Assembly: GCA_003281635.1 (NCBI GenBank)
Contig: QCBK01000005.1
Location: 1-64,000, forward strand
DNA: 64,000 nucleotides
Reading direction: 5' to 3'
Source: Prochlorococcus sp. AG-347-G22
Lineage (GTDB): Bacteria; Cyanobacteriota; Cyanobacteriia; PCC-6307; Cyanobiaceae
Shown: positions 1-9,874 of the stretch, piece by piece
Layout of the letters: the number at the start of each line of letters is the position of its first letter
Position numbering within the stretch: the stretch's first letter is position 1
Notes under the pieces: generated by a model
The model's database searches: none
What the model saw: the letters and a program-made list of their open reading frames with translations, nothing else
Told to the model about the DNA's origin: nothing
Program-made: the position numbers and the translations under genes

Positions 1-211
1 TCCATAATCTGATTCCGTCATATCTATGAGCTAAAAAATAACTAATCAAGATAATTGCAGATGGCAAACTTAAAAAAACAAAACATAACCGCCATAATCT
101 TGGACCCATAATAGATTCTGCTTTGATTCTTAAAGCAGCTCCCCCACTATGAATGACTGCAAAAATCAAAATCAAAATTAAGATGATTAGCGAAGTTTCA
201 TGAGTCTCCAT
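1..211 (-). CDS. NnrU-family membrane protein, N-terminal fragment
   Basis: This reading frame runs off the left window edge, so only about the first 70 residues are visible. It starts at an ATG (209-211, reverse strand) with METHETSLIILILILIFA. A hydrophobic helix, the segment HSGGAALR and then GPRLWRLCFVFLSLPSA follow. The early helix, the His-Ser-Gly pair and the Arg-rich loop match the NnrU family of multi-pass membrane proteins, named from a denitrification cluster but common in cyanobacteria and plastids. Plant relatives such as Z-ISO act in carotenoid isomerisation, so a pigment role is possible, but that is inference. It is divergent from rbcR. Confidence 0.75.
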   Translation of the reverse strand, partial: METHETSLIILILILIFAVIHSGGAALRIKAESIMGPRLWRLCFVFLSLPSAIILISYFLAHRYDGIRLW

Positions 212-294
212 ATATTTAAATTGTTCAAATAATTTTTGTTCTTAACAAGAATGCTCTTAAGCATTAGAATTATAAGAAATTGTAGGCATAATAG

Positions 295-1239
295 ATGCCA
301 GAATTACCATTTACACTCGACCAATTAAGAATATTAAAAGCTATAGCAGCTCAAGGAAGTTTTAAAAAAGCTGCAGATATCCTATATGTAACCCAACCTG
401 CCGTAAGTTTACAAATACAAAATTTAGAAAAACAACTTGAAATCACAATTTTCGACAGAGGTGGAAGGAAGGCTCTATTGACTGAAGCAGGAAGGCTATT
501 ACTTGAATATTGCGAACGAATTTTGAATCAATGCGACGAAGCTTGCAAAGCTATTGAAGATTTAAATAGCTTAAAAGGTGGAACTCTTGTCATTGGAGCG
601 AGCCAAACAACGGGTACCTATTTAATGCCGCGAATGATAGGACTATTTAGACAAAAATACCCTGATGTATCCGTTCAACTTCAAGTCCATAGTACGAGAA
701 GAACTGGTTGGAGTGTAGCCAATGGACAAATTGACTTAGCTATTATTGGCGGACAATTACCCGGAGATTTGGAAAATTTGCTACAAGTAATTCCATATGC
801 CACTGATGAATTGGCATTAGTTTTACCATCTAAACATCCACTTTCGACCAAAAAAGAGCTTCTGAAAGAAGACTTATACAAATTAAATTTTGTAACATTA
901 GACTCACAATCTACAACAAGAAAAGTTGTTGACAAACTTCTACAAGATTCTGGGCTTGATATTCAAAGATTAAAAATTGAGATGGAACTTAACTCTCTTG
1001 AAGCAATCAAGAATGCAGTTCAATCAGGTTTAGGAGCCTCCTTTTTGCCTGTTGTTTCTATTGAAAGAGAATTATCGGCTGGGACAATCCATAAAGCATT
1101 CATTGCTGATTTAGAGGTAAAAAGAGAACTTAAATTAATTACTAATCCCTCAAGATATACATCAAGAGCATCAGAAGAATTTAAGAAAAACATTCTCCCA
1201 CAATTTGCTAGTTTAGAAAGCCCTTTGAGGCATATATAA
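295..1239 (+). CDS. rbcR: RbcR, LysR-type transcriptional regulator of RuBisCO/CO2 genes
   Basis: A 314-residue LysR-type regulator. The N-terminal winged helix-turn-helix covers about residues 5-65 ([18 protein letters not shown], then [20 protein letters not shown]). The periplasmic-binding-like effector domain begins near residue 95 with [17 protein letters not shown]. Length is normal for the family. The sequence resembles cyanobacterial and plastid RbcR (Ycf30), which controls RuBisCO and carbon-acquisition genes in response to metabolites. No rbc genes lie in this window, so the target is taken from family knowledge. The 83-base gap to the divergent nnrU-like gene must hold both promoters, and autoregulation from there would be typical. 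Confidence 0.9.
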   Translation: MPELPFTLDQLRILKAIAAQGSFKKAADILYVTQPAVSLQIQNLEKQLEITIFDRGGRKALLTEAGRLLLEYCERILNQCDEACKAIEDLNSLKGGTLVIGASQTTGTYLMPRMIGLFRQKYPDVSVQLQVHSTRRTGWSVANGQIDLAIIGGQLPGDLENLLQVIPYATDELALVLPSKHPLSTKKELLKEDLYKLNFVTLDSQSTTRKVVDKLLQDSGLDIQRLKIEMELNSLEAIKNAVQSGLGASFLPVVSIERELSAGTIHKAFIADLEVKRELKLITNPSRYTSRASEEFKKNILPQFASLESPLRHI

Positions 1240-1245
1240 TTTCGA

Positions 1246-1869
1246 TCAAAACTGAATTGCTTCTCTGTTAATACCTACCCCGCCGTCTTCAGCTTGTCCT
1301 TCACCTTTTATTATAAATTTATTTTCATTTACATCAGTCTGATAAACGCACTTAACGATTGGTTTATCTCTTATAGAACCAATATAAGCAAAAGTATTCA
1401 TCCTTTGCTTACATTCTCTTACATCTTCATTACTTATTGCGCCCTCTTTTTGTAGCACTGTCCAATTCTCTCTTCTAATAACACACCCTGGCTGAAGAGC
1501 TGGTTGCGTTACAAAACTCGTAGATGGATTCAGAGTCGTATACATTTCAACATCAATAACAAAAGCACTTGCACCCCATTGTCTGCAAAATTCAGGATCT
1601 GGAACAGCCATATCTAATTGTTGTTGACTTGCTATATTTCCCTGCCCGCCATCAGTTGTACTGGTAATAGCGCTCCCGATACCAACTCCTAAAATTAATA
1701 CTCCAGCAAGTACGGCAATGGTTCCTGTACTAAAGTTGATCTTTTGTTCAGAAGAAGCAGGCAATCTGTTGCTTCTTTGACCATACGGATCCATTTCCTT
1801 TGGATTGGAGGGGTAATAACTTCTATTTGAGCCTCTTCTTGGCCTTCTATTTGAGGATGATCTATTCAC
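1246..1869 (-). CDS. DUF3172 cyanobacterial single-pass membrane protein
   Basis: A 207-residue protein with a basic, low-complexity N terminus rich in Arg, Ser and Asn. One transmembrane helix lies at about residues 48-66 ([19 protein letters not shown]), followed by a soluble domain. That domain has conserved-looking Cys residues ([28 protein letters not shown]). This architecture matches the cyanobacterial DUF3172 family, whose function I do not know. It starts with GTG overlapping the ndhM stop by four bases, so it is probably translated from the ndhM message. That linkage hints at a thylakoid or NDH-1 connection but does not prove one. Confidence 0.8.
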   Translation of the reverse strand: MNRSSSNRRPRRGSNRSYYPSNPKEMDPYGQRSNRLPASSEQKINFSTGTIAVLAGVLILGVGIGSAITSTTDGGQGNIASQQQLDMAVPDPEFCRQWGASAFVIDVEMYTTLNPSTSFVTQPALQPGCVIRRENWTVLQKEGAISNEDVRECKQRMNTFAYIGSIRDKPIVKCVYQTDVNENKFIIKGEGQAEDGGVGINREAIQF

Positions 1870-2213
1870 AGCACTTCATTTGTCTTTGGTAAACCCATTG
1901 AATAATTCATCACTCTACAATCAGGGTTATAGCTAAGCTGACCATTTTGAAGCAATAACTTAATCAAACCTTCAATTTCTGATCCTATTTTTCGAAGTTC
2001 ATAATCATCTAAATCCTTTCCTGCTCTCTCTTTTATTAATTCATTGAATTTTACATTTATTTTGTTTAGAGAATCTTCGTTCCAAATAAATTCGTTATCA
2101 GGATCTAAATCAAGAGTTAGTTTATTGGGATGAAACTTTAATTCCTCGTCTACCACTTCGGCAGTAAAAATTCTTACATGCCTAGTAGTCGATTTTAAAA
2201 GCATTTTTTCCAT
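1866..2213 (-). CDS. ndhM: NdhM, NAD(P)H-quinone oxidoreductase subunit M
   Basis: A 115-residue soluble subunit of the thylakoid NDH-1 complex, which carries out cyclic electron flow and respiration. Diagnostic stretches are [16 protein letters not shown] at the start, [15 protein letters not shown] in the middle and [11 protein letters not shown] near the end. Length matches cyanobacterial NdhM. It is the first gene of a two-gene leftward unit with the DUF3172 protein and is divergent from pds across 90 bases. Together with ndhO at 25.9 kb, two of the oxyphotosynthesis-specific NDH-1 subunits lie in this window. Confidence 0.95.
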   Translation of the reverse strand: MEKMLLKSTTRHVRIFTAEVVDEELKFHPNKLTLDLDPDNEFIWNEDSLNKINVKFNELIKERAGKDLDDYELRKIGSEIEGLIKLLLQNGQLSYNPDCRVMNYSMGLPKTNEVL

Positions 2214-2261
2214 AATTTTACGAAATAATCAACGAAAAAAACTATTATGTTCTAACTTTAA

Positions 2262-3704
<1,443 letters not shown>

Positions 3705-3738
3705 GATTTACATTCCAAAAAAATTCATCTAAAACTTT

Positions 3739-4647
3739 TTGAAAAATTCAATTTCTCAACTAGATCAAGCATACGAGATATGCAGAAAAGAAACCCAAAA
3801 ATGGGCTAAAACCTTTTACTTGGGAACCCTTCTGCTACCTGTAGAGAAAAGAAAAGCTATTTGGGCTATCTATGTTTGGTGTAGAAGAACAGATGAAATA
3901 ATGGATAGCCTAGAAGCTTCAACAAAATCGCAAGATGAACTTGCAGAAAATTTAAATGCATGGGAAGAAAATACAAAGAATGTTTTTAAAGGCAACATTA
4001 AATCTGAATTAGATGCCGTTTTACTAGACACCATCGAAAAATATCCACAAAGTATTCAACCTTATCTAGACATGATAGATGGCCAGAGAATGGATCTTAA
4101 TAAATCTAGATATAAAGATTTTGATGAATTAAAACTCTATTGTTATAGAGTCGCAGGGACAGTTGGTTTGATGACTCAGAATGTCATGGGGATTGATAGT
4201 GCTTACACATCCGCTCCATGGAGTGCCAAACCTGACCCCTCAGAAGCCGCTATAGCATTAGGTATAGCTAATCAATTAACAAATATACTTAGAGATGTAG
4301 GCGAAGATAGGCAAAGAGGTAGAATTTATCTTCCTCAAGAAGATATTGAAAAATTTAATTATTCTGAAGAAAAACTTTTAAAAGGTGAAATAAACAAACA
4401 ATGGAAAGCACTAATGAAATTTCAATTAACCAGAGCTCGCGATTGGTTCCAGAAATCTGAAGATGGAATCAAATGGTTATCTTCTGACGCAAGATGGCCT
4501 GTTTGGACATCCTTACGTCTTTACAGAGGAATATTAGATTCGATAGAAAGGCTAGACTATGATGTTTTTAATAATAGAGCTTTTGTAAAAAATTCAGTAA
4601 AAGCCTTTGAAATTCCTATATCTTTTTTAATTTCTCGAATTAAATGA
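3739..4647 (+). CDS. crtB: Phytoene synthase
   Basis: A 302-residue squalene/phytoene synthase that joins two geranylgeranyl diphosphates into phytoene. Two Asp-rich metal/diphosphate-binding signatures are seen: YVWCRRTDEIMD near residue 50 and ANQLTNILRDVGEDRQRGR near residue 180. The start is TTG at 3739. An in-frame TAA lies three codons upstream and no ATG fits, so TTG is well supported. It sits directly after pds and is probably cotranscribed with it. The stop codon abuts the end of the convergent RNA-binding-protein gene with no gap, so no room remains for a separate terminator. Confidence 0.95.
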   Translation: MKNSISQLDQAYEICRKETQKWAKTFYLGTLLLPVEKRKAIWAIYVWCRRTDEIMDSLEASTKSQDELAENLNAWEENTKNVFKGNIKSELDAVLLDTIEKYPQSIQPYLDMIDGQRMDLNKSRYKDFDELKLYCYRVAGTVGLMTQNVMGIDSAYTSAPWSAKPDPSEAAIALGIANQLTNILRDVGEDRQRGRIYLPQEDIEKFNYSEEKLLKGEINKQWKALMKFQLTRARDWFQKSEDGIKWLSSDARWPVWTSLRLYRGILDSIERLDYDVFNNRAFVKNSVKAFEIPISFLISRIK

Positions 4648-5067
4648 CTAAGCAGGAGTCTTCTGATTAGCCAACAAATCTTTTAATTTAGATAGTTCTC
4701 CTGCCCATCTTGGATCAGGCGCTTCTAGATTAGGAGCATCACTATGAACAATTTTCTTAAAGTCTTTCCTCTTCTTATTCTTATTTGATTTTCCACTATT
4801 TCTCTTATTTGAGGCAGAATCTTTCTTTTCTGATAGCTCTACTCTTAATTTAGAACCATTAAATTCAAAACCATTTAATTTTTGAATTAATAAATTTGCA
4901 TTATCTTCATTATTGGAAGTCGCAAAACCAAACCCCCTGCATTCCTTAGTTTCCTTATCTAAAACTGCTTTAAATCTAATCGAGTCAGAAACTGACTTTA
5001 AAAGTGTATCAAATTCTTTTGGATTAAATCCCTGTGGTAAGTTGCCAATGTAAATGCGAATACTCAT
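4648..5067 (-). CDS. Single-RRM RNA-binding protein with basic tail
   Basis: A 139-residue protein. Residues 1-80 form an RNA-recognition motif with RNP2 (IRIYIGNLP) and RNP1 (CRGFGFATS), like the cyanobacterial Rbp cold- and stress-responsive RNA-binding proteins. After the RRM comes a Lys/Asn/Ser-rich stretch (KRNSGKSNKNKKRKDFKK), and then a conserved-looking C-terminal segment (APDPRWAGELSKLKDLLANQ) not found in the shortest Rbp proteins. Family knowledge suggests mRNA binding, possibly near thylakoid-membrane translation sites, but the specific RNAs cannot be told from the sequence. Confidence 0.88.
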   Translation of the reverse strand: MSIRIYIGNLPQGFNPKEFDTLLKSVSDSIRFKAVLDKETKECRGFGFATSNNEDNANLLIQKLNGFEFNGSKLRVELSEKKDSASNKRNSGKSNKNKKRKDFKKIVHSDAPNLEAPDPRWAGELSKLKDLLANQKTPA

Positions 5068-5125
5068 AAATTTTTAAAAATGATTTTGAAGTCTAAACTT
5101 CTAAACAAAACTAAGCTATGTGTAT

Positions 5126-6343
5126 TTAATCACATTTTGGCGCATTTTGTTCAATCCATTGCTTTGCTTTATAAATAGCTTCATCAAAATTATTCAATCT
5201 TTTATATGCAAGTTCTTTAGAAAGATACTGTAAAAGCTCTCCCAAGATGGGTCCATCCTTGATTTCCAAATTTTTTTTTATTACATCACCATTAACTAAG
5301 TTTGAGGGATGAAATAATTTATCATTGTTGTCACGCCATCTATGGAGCCAATCTAATTGTAAGTTTTGAGGTAAATAAAAAATAAAAGATGGCAGAAACA
5401 TTTCTAATTCTTGATGTAATTTAAATCTATCCAATTCATCTAACTGAGAGATATTTTTGTTTTTCAAGAAAAAGTGCCATTTTCGCAATAACTTAGTTTT
5501 TGCAATATCAGCTTTACTAAATTGAAGTTTCTCTAAAGTTACAACATCTAAGATTTGAGCAATAAAAAATGATGGTAAATATTTATCTTTTTCTTCCTGA
5601 TCAAGTTCTTCATAATTGATTTTCTCTAAATCCAAAAAAAAAGAATCTTCAAATAAATTTTCAGTATCAAATATATCTAATTTTTTTATCAACAATACTG
5701 CATCAAGAGCATTTGCTCCATTTACTATTTTCTGTATTTCATAAGTAATTCTCTCTTTGCTGACAAGATATAAGTTCCCTTTATTTTTTTTTATAAAATC
5801 GACTAATCTTAAATCAATTTTAAAATTCAACTCTGAAACAAATCTAAAACATCTTAAAATTCGTAAAGGGTCATTTAATAAATTGTTTTCGGAATGGGTT
5901 CTAAGCATAGAAATCTCTAGATCTTCAATACCATTTAATGGATCAAACAAACAATTCTTGTCAAATAAAAAAGCAATTGAATTAATCGAAAAATCTCTAG
6001 AATATAAATCTCCCTCTATCGTAGATGAAACCTGATTAGCAATATCAATATAAATATGATTAAGAATAATTCTTACAACTTCTCTTTTTTCATCTAAAAT
6101 TATTAACTTTGATCCAATATTCTCTGCAATCTTTTTACCAATTTCAATTGCATTTAAAGGAACCACAATATCAACATCTACTTTTTCAGTTTTTCTTCCC
6201 AAAATAATATCTCGTATGAAACCACCAACTAAATATGATCCTTTAGGTAAAAAACCAAATATTGAATCCAAATCATGAGATTTTATACTTGTTTCTAATT
6301 CATCAATTATTAGTGTATGATCTGTGTGAATGCTACTTTTCAT
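5126..6343 (-). CDS. tRNA nucleotidyltransferase / poly(A) polymerase family protein
   Basis: A 405-residue class II nucleotidyltransferase. The head domain has YLVGGFIRDIILGRKTEKVD and the DVDIVV metal-binding pair at about residues 35-65, then the RRD-like segment SRDFSINSIAF and the RNA-binding neck (LRILRCFRFVSELNFKID). These are hallmarks of CCA-adding enzymes and bacterial poly(A) polymerases, and motif reading alone does not separate the two. In this lineage CCA addition to tRNA is the likely essential role, though the long, divergent C-terminal half leaves room for the alternative. The start codon is only 14 bases from the divergent ycf34 start. Confidence 0.85.
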   Translation of the reverse strand: MKSSIHTDHTLIIDELETSIKSHDLDSIFGFLPKGSYLVGGFIRDIILGRKTEKVDVDIVVPLNAIEIGKKIAENIGSKLIILDEKREVVRIILNHIYIDIANQVSSTIEGDLYSRDFSINSIAFLFDKNCLFDPLNGIEDLEISMLRTHSENNLLNDPLRILRCFRFVSELNFKIDLRLVDFIKKNKGNLYLVSKERITYEIQKIVNGANALDAVLLIKKLDIFDTENLFEDSFFLDLEKINYEELDQEEKDKYLPSFFIAQILDVVTLEKLQFSKADIAKTKLLRKWHFFLKNKNISQLDELDRFKLHQELEMFLPSFIFYLPQNLQLDWLHRWRDNNDKLFHPSNLVNGDVIKKNLEIKDGPILGELLQYLSKELAYKRLNNFDEAIYKAKQWIEQNAPKCD

Positions 6344-6357
6344 TTTATTTATTTATT

Positions 6358-6609
6358 ATGTGCATTTGCATCAACTGTAAGTGGGTTGATAGATGTATCA
6401 CATATCATGATGTGGAGAATAATCATGGTGTTGATCATATTTGTGATCTACCTAATTTTAAAGCAAAAAAACCATTCATTCATGTCAGTATAGTTAAAGA
6501 TAATAATGGTGATTATAAAACCGATTGGGATGTTCAATCTTGTGAAAGTTTTGAAAATGAATTTGGTAAATGGTCTAAGTGTAATCCAGGTATGGAATTA
6601 CCTGCTTAA
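6358..6609 (+). CDS. ycf34: Ycf34 family protein
   Basis: An 83-residue protein beginning MCICINCKWVDRC, with further Cys residues at ICDLP, QSCESF and SKCNP. The Cys pattern and length match Ycf34, a small Fe-S-type protein of cyanobacteria and red-lineage plastids linked to photosynthetic electron transport. A longer in-frame reading from 6262 exists, but its extra 32 residues overlap the divergent nucleotidyltransferase gene and look like non-coding translation. The start was therefore set at the ATG where family similarity begins. The tsaB start follows nine bases downstream. Confidence 0.88.
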   Translation: MCICINCKWVDRCITYHDVENNHGVDHICDLPNFKAKKPFIHVSIVKDNNGDYKTDWDVQSCESFENEFGKWSKCNPGMELPA

Positions 6610-6618
6610 AGATAATAG

Positions 6619-7272
6619 ATGACAAATAAAATCAAACTAAGAGAAAATTACCCTACATTAGTTATTCATAGCACAGACAATTCTTTTGGCTTTGGGCATA
6701 GAAAAAACAACAACTTTGAATCTGATGAATTATTTATCAAAAAATTTGATAATGATCTTTGCAACAACTTAATTGATGATCTTAATAAATTCATTTCCAA
6801 AGAAAATTTGCAAAAAATAAATAAGTTATCTGTCAGCGTAGGGCCAGCAAATTTTAATGCTTCACGACTAATTGTCGTTTTAGCAAGAACTATCTCTCAA
6901 CAAATAAATTGTCCTATAGACAGTTTTAGTTCATTTGAAATAATGGCAAAAAGAATTGCATCAAAAAATAATATCTCTACAAATAAAAAATCATTCTGGA
7001 TTTACAAAAAATTAAAAAGGAAGGGTTTTATTGCAGGTAAATATGAAATTTGTCATGAAGAAAAAAACTCCTCGGATCTAGTCATTCGAGAAACAGTTTT
7101 ACCAAAATTTGTCAAAGAAATTGAGAGTAAAGAACTTTCTTTTGAGGCTTCTTATGATGACAAAGAAGATTTAAAAGAACTATTAGATTTATCAAATAAA
7201 AATTTATTTGGTTCAAATGTAGATTCCTGGAGAAAAGTTTTACCTCTTTACCCTATTTCTCCAATCAACTAA
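6619..7272 (+). CDS. tsaB: TsaB-like tRNA threonylcarbamoyladenosine modification protein
   Basis: A 217-residue divergent member of the TsaB (YeaZ) family, the non-catalytic partner of TsaD in making t6A37 on ANN-decoding tRNAs. The N terminus has LVIHSTDNSFGFGH, in place of the usual LaIDTS segment. The family-typical signature appears as VSVGPANFNASRLIVVLA near residues 73-90, corresponding to GPGSFTGLRIG in typical members. It follows ycf34 closely and probably shares its transcript. It ends four bases from the convergent plsC stop. Confidence 0.78.
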   Translation: MTNKIKLRENYPTLVIHSTDNSFGFGHRKNNNFESDELFIKKFDNDLCNNLIDDLNKFISKENLQKINKLSVSVGPANFNASRLIVVLARTISQQINCPIDSFSSFEIMAKRIASKNNISTNKKSFWIYKKLKRKGFIAGKYEICHEEKNSSDLVIRETVLPKFVKEIESKELSFEASYDDKEDLKELLDLSNKNLFGSNVDSWRKVLPLYPISPIN

Positions 7273-7276
7273 ATAT

Positions 7277-7897
7277 TCATCCAATCAAATTATTAATTTT
7301 ATCTTGAAGGTCCAATGTTACAGAATTTAGATCATCTTTTGATGAACTTTGTGGAGGTTGAACAGGATTTCCCACTTTAATAACTATTTTTGAAAACAAA
7401 GGAATAAAGCTTTTAAATCTTATTAATCTATGAGAATTAATTATAGCAACAGGCAATAATAATTTTTGATTTTTAAAAGCTAGTAATGCTGCGCCTTGTT
7501 TGGGCTTATTCACTCGACCATTTTTTTGACGAGTGCCATCAATAAAAATTCCAATAGAATTATCATTTGATAATTTTTTACATGCTGTTTTAATTGTATT
7601 TTTATCAGCAATACCTCTTTTTACAGGATATGCTCCACAAGCCCTGATAATAAAGCCAAGTAAGGGAATTTTAAAAAGCTCTGCCTTGGCCATAAAAGAT
7701 ATATTACGTCCAAGGGCATGGCCTAACAAAGGAGGGTCAAGTAAAGAACCATGATTAGAAACCATGATAAAAGAATCTTTTTGAGGAATATTTTCTCTAC
7801 CGATCAAATGACCTTTAAATACAAATTTATAAATAGGAAATACAAAAAGCTTGCTAACTAATTCATAGATTAATTTTTGGAAAGTATGATTTTTCAT
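7277..7897 (-). CDS. plsC: 1-acyl-sn-glycerol-3-phosphate acyltransferase (PlsC family)
   Basis: A 206-residue membrane-associated acyltransferase. The catalytic motif VSNHGSLLDPPLLGHAL (HX4D) is near residue 50. The glycerophosphate-binding region IGIFIDGTRQKNGRVNKPKQGAALLA is a variant of the FPEGTRS block with Asp in place of Glu. It would acylate lysophosphatidate to phosphatidate at the cytoplasmic membrane. It is the last gene of the leftward plsX-fabH-fabD-plsC run, five bases after fabD, so fatty-acid initiation and glycerolipid assembly are grouped together. Confidence 0.88.
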   Translation of the reverse strand: MKNHTFQKLIYELVSKLFVFPIYKFVFKGHLIGRENIPQKDSFIMVSNHGSLLDPPLLGHALGRNISFMAKAELFKIPLLGFIIRACGAYPVKRGIADKNTIKTACKKLSNDNSIGIFIDGTRQKNGRVNKPKQGAALLAFKNQKLLLPVAIINSHRLIRFKSFIPLFSKIVIKVGNPVQPPQSSSKDDLNSVTLDLQDKINNLIG

Positions 7898-7902
7898 ACA
7901 AA

Positions 7903-8799
7903 TTAATAAGATATTTGATCACTAGATGAAACTTGAGAAATTTTTACATCCTTAAGATGTCTTTTTACTAAACCGCTTAGTACATTAGAAGGGCCAATTT
8001 CAACAATATGAAGATCACTATCTTTTGCCATTAAATCCATAGTTTCACGCCATCTAACTCCATTACACATTTGCTTTTCTAGTCTAATTTTAAGCTCATT
8101 TGAATCACTACAGAGTGAGGGTTCAAAATTACTTATAACTGGGAAAGAGGGATTGTTAAATTTAATCTGTTTTAAATACTCAGAAAATTTTGATGAAGGT
8201 TCATTCATAAATGGTGAATGAAATGCACCTGAAACATTTAATTTTAAGAATCTTTTACAAGAAATTTCTCTCGATAAATTATCTAAGGCTTCAGTAGATC
8301 CTGATAAAACAACTTGGGAAGAGCTATTATCATTGGCAATTACAACATCATCAATTTTTTGCACTAATAGATCAAGTTGATTTCTATCAAAACCAATTAC
8401 TGCTGCCATAGATCCTTTCCCAGCATTTACCATTAATTGAGACCTTTCTTTTATAAGAGAAACACAATCTTCGAATGAAAAAACATCCGCACAATATAGT
8501 GCAGTGATTTCGCCAAGACTATGCCCAGCAACATAATTTGGTTTAAATCCATTTTCCTTTAATGCATCTAATAAAATTGATTCAACTAAAAAAAGACAAA
8601 TTTGTGTATTTCTTGTGTTATTTAAATCAATAAGAGGATTTTTTGGTTCAACATTTAACTCACAAATTTCAAATAAATTCCTCTCAAATATCTCAGATGC
8701 ATAACTAAACCTCTCTTTTGTGTTGGGCAAATTTTCAATTTGTTTTGCCATTCCAATTTTTTGTGAACCCTGTCCAGGGAATACCCATGCAATTGTCAT
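7903..8799 (-). CDS. fabD: Malonyl-CoA:ACP transacylase
   Basis: A 298-residue enzyme loading malonyl groups onto acyl carrier protein. It shows the N-terminal WVFPGQGSQKIGMA, the nucleophile motif YVAGHSLGEITALYCA (GHSxG) and the downstream SGAFHSPFM His block. A longer frame opens at 8844, but those 15 residues overlap fabH and lack family similarity. The chosen ATG at 8797-8799 has a good GGAG ribosome-binding site just upstream and begins MTIAWVF, as is typical. It sits between fabH and plsC in the lipid operon. Confidence 0.95.
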   Translation of the reverse strand: MTIAWVFPGQGSQKIGMAKQIENLPNTKERFSYASEIFERNLFEICELNVEPKNPLIDLNNTRNTQICLFLVESILLDALKENGFKPNYVAGHSLGEITALYCADVFSFEDCVSLIKERSQLMVNAGKGSMAAVIGFDRNQLDLLVQKIDDVVIANDNSSSQVVLSGSTEALDNLSREISCKRFLKLNVSGAFHSPFMNEPSSKFSEYLKQIKFNNPSFPVISNFEPSLCSDSNELKIRLEKQMCNGVRWRETMDLMAKDSDLHIVEIGPSNVLSGLVKRHLKDVKISQVSSSDQISY

Positions 8800-8813
8800 A
8801 ATGCTCCTTTTTT

Positions 8814-9821
8814 TTAACCCCATTTTATGAGGGCAGCCCCCCAACTTAACCCAGCACCAAAACCACTTGTGGCAATAATATCATTTTGTTTAATTTTATT
8901 ATTTCTAATAGCCTCATCCATAACTAGTGGAATTGTTGCTGCTGAAGTATTACCATATTTTTCTAAATTGCTAAGAATTTTTTCTACTGGAATTTTTAAC
9001 CTATCACCTACAGAATCCAATATCCTTTGATTAGCTTGATGCAACACAAGCCAATCAACTTCATCGGATGTATAATTCATTTTTTTAAACAACTTTTCAA
9101 GAACTATCGGAACTTCTCTAACTGCAAATTTATACACTTCCTGACCATTCATCTGAATTGAAGAAAAAGTTCCATTTGAAAATTCTATGTTATCAATTAT
9201 TGAATCCGCATTATTTTTTGAAGGAAGATTAAGAAAAGAACCCCTTTCTCCATCAGTTCTCATATCAAAACCAATTAAATTATCAAATTCATTAGTGGCT
9301 TCAATTGCTAATGCACCTGCACCATCTCCAAAAAGAATACAACTTCTTCTATCATTCCAATCAACAAAGCTTGATAGTTGATCTGCTCCTATAACAATAG
9401 CCCTCTTAAAACTTCCCCCTTTTAAAAATTGTGAGGTTGTAATTAGGGCAAATAAGAACCCACTACATGCTGCAGTTAAATCAAAAGCAACAGCATTAGT
9501 TGCCCCTAATTTAGCTTGAATGGATGGCGCTGATCCAAATAAATCATGCGGAGTAGAAGTAGCCAAAACAATCAAATCAATCGTTTTAATATCCCAATTA
9601 GCCATTTCTATAGCAGTTAGAGCAGCCTTATAGCCCATATGAGTAACATTATCTCCTAAGCTAGAAATTCTTCTTTCAGAAATGCCCGTTCTAGATTTTA
9701 TCCATTCATTGCTTGTATCAACCTTTTGACTAATTTTTTGATTGGTCAGAATTTGATCAGGTACATAACTTCCGCTTCCCTTAAATGATACTCCAATCTG
9801 ATTAAAGTTTATTACTTCCAA
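8814..9821 (-). CDS. fabH: 3-oxoacyl-ACP synthase III (KASIII)
   Basis: A 335-residue initiating condensing enzyme joining acetyl-CoA and malonyl-ACP. Active-site Cys is in FDLTAACSGFLFAL, His in WLVLHQANQRILDSV and Asn in LEKYGNTSAATIPLV, so the Cys-His-Asn triad is complete. The start is a TTG at 9821, and the frame begins MEVINFNQIGVSFKGSGSYVP. The usual family start region is in GSGSYVPDQILTNQ, so a slightly shorter form is possible. It is transcribed leftward after plsX with a 53-base gap. Confidence 0.94.
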   Translation of the reverse strand: MEVINFNQIGVSFKGSGSYVPDQILTNQKISQKVDTSNEWIKSRTGISERRISSLGDNVTHMGYKAALTAIEMANWDIKTIDLIVLATSTPHDLFGSAPSIQAKLGATNAVAFDLTAACSGFLFALITTSQFLKGGSFKRAIVIGADQLSSFVDWNDRRSCILFGDGAGALAIEATNEFDNLIGFDMRTDGERGSFLNLPSKNNADSIIDNIEFSNGTFSSIQMNGQEVYKFAVREVPIVLEKLFKKMNYTSDEVDWLVLHQANQRILDSVGDRLKIPVEKILSNLEKYGNTSAATIPLVMDEAIRNNKIKQNDIIATSGFGAGLSWGAALIKWG

Positions 9822-9874
9822 AAGAGTTTTTTAGTTACTTATATTAGTCAAACATAAATTTGACTCAATATGTT

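Noticed and set aside
5757-6035. 92-codon rightward frame
   Set aside because: Antisense to the tRNA nucleotidyltransferase-family gene; no recognisable domain.
6262-6357. Longer start for ycf34
   Set aside because: The extra 32 residues overlap the divergent gene and lie before the family-conserved MCICINC opening.
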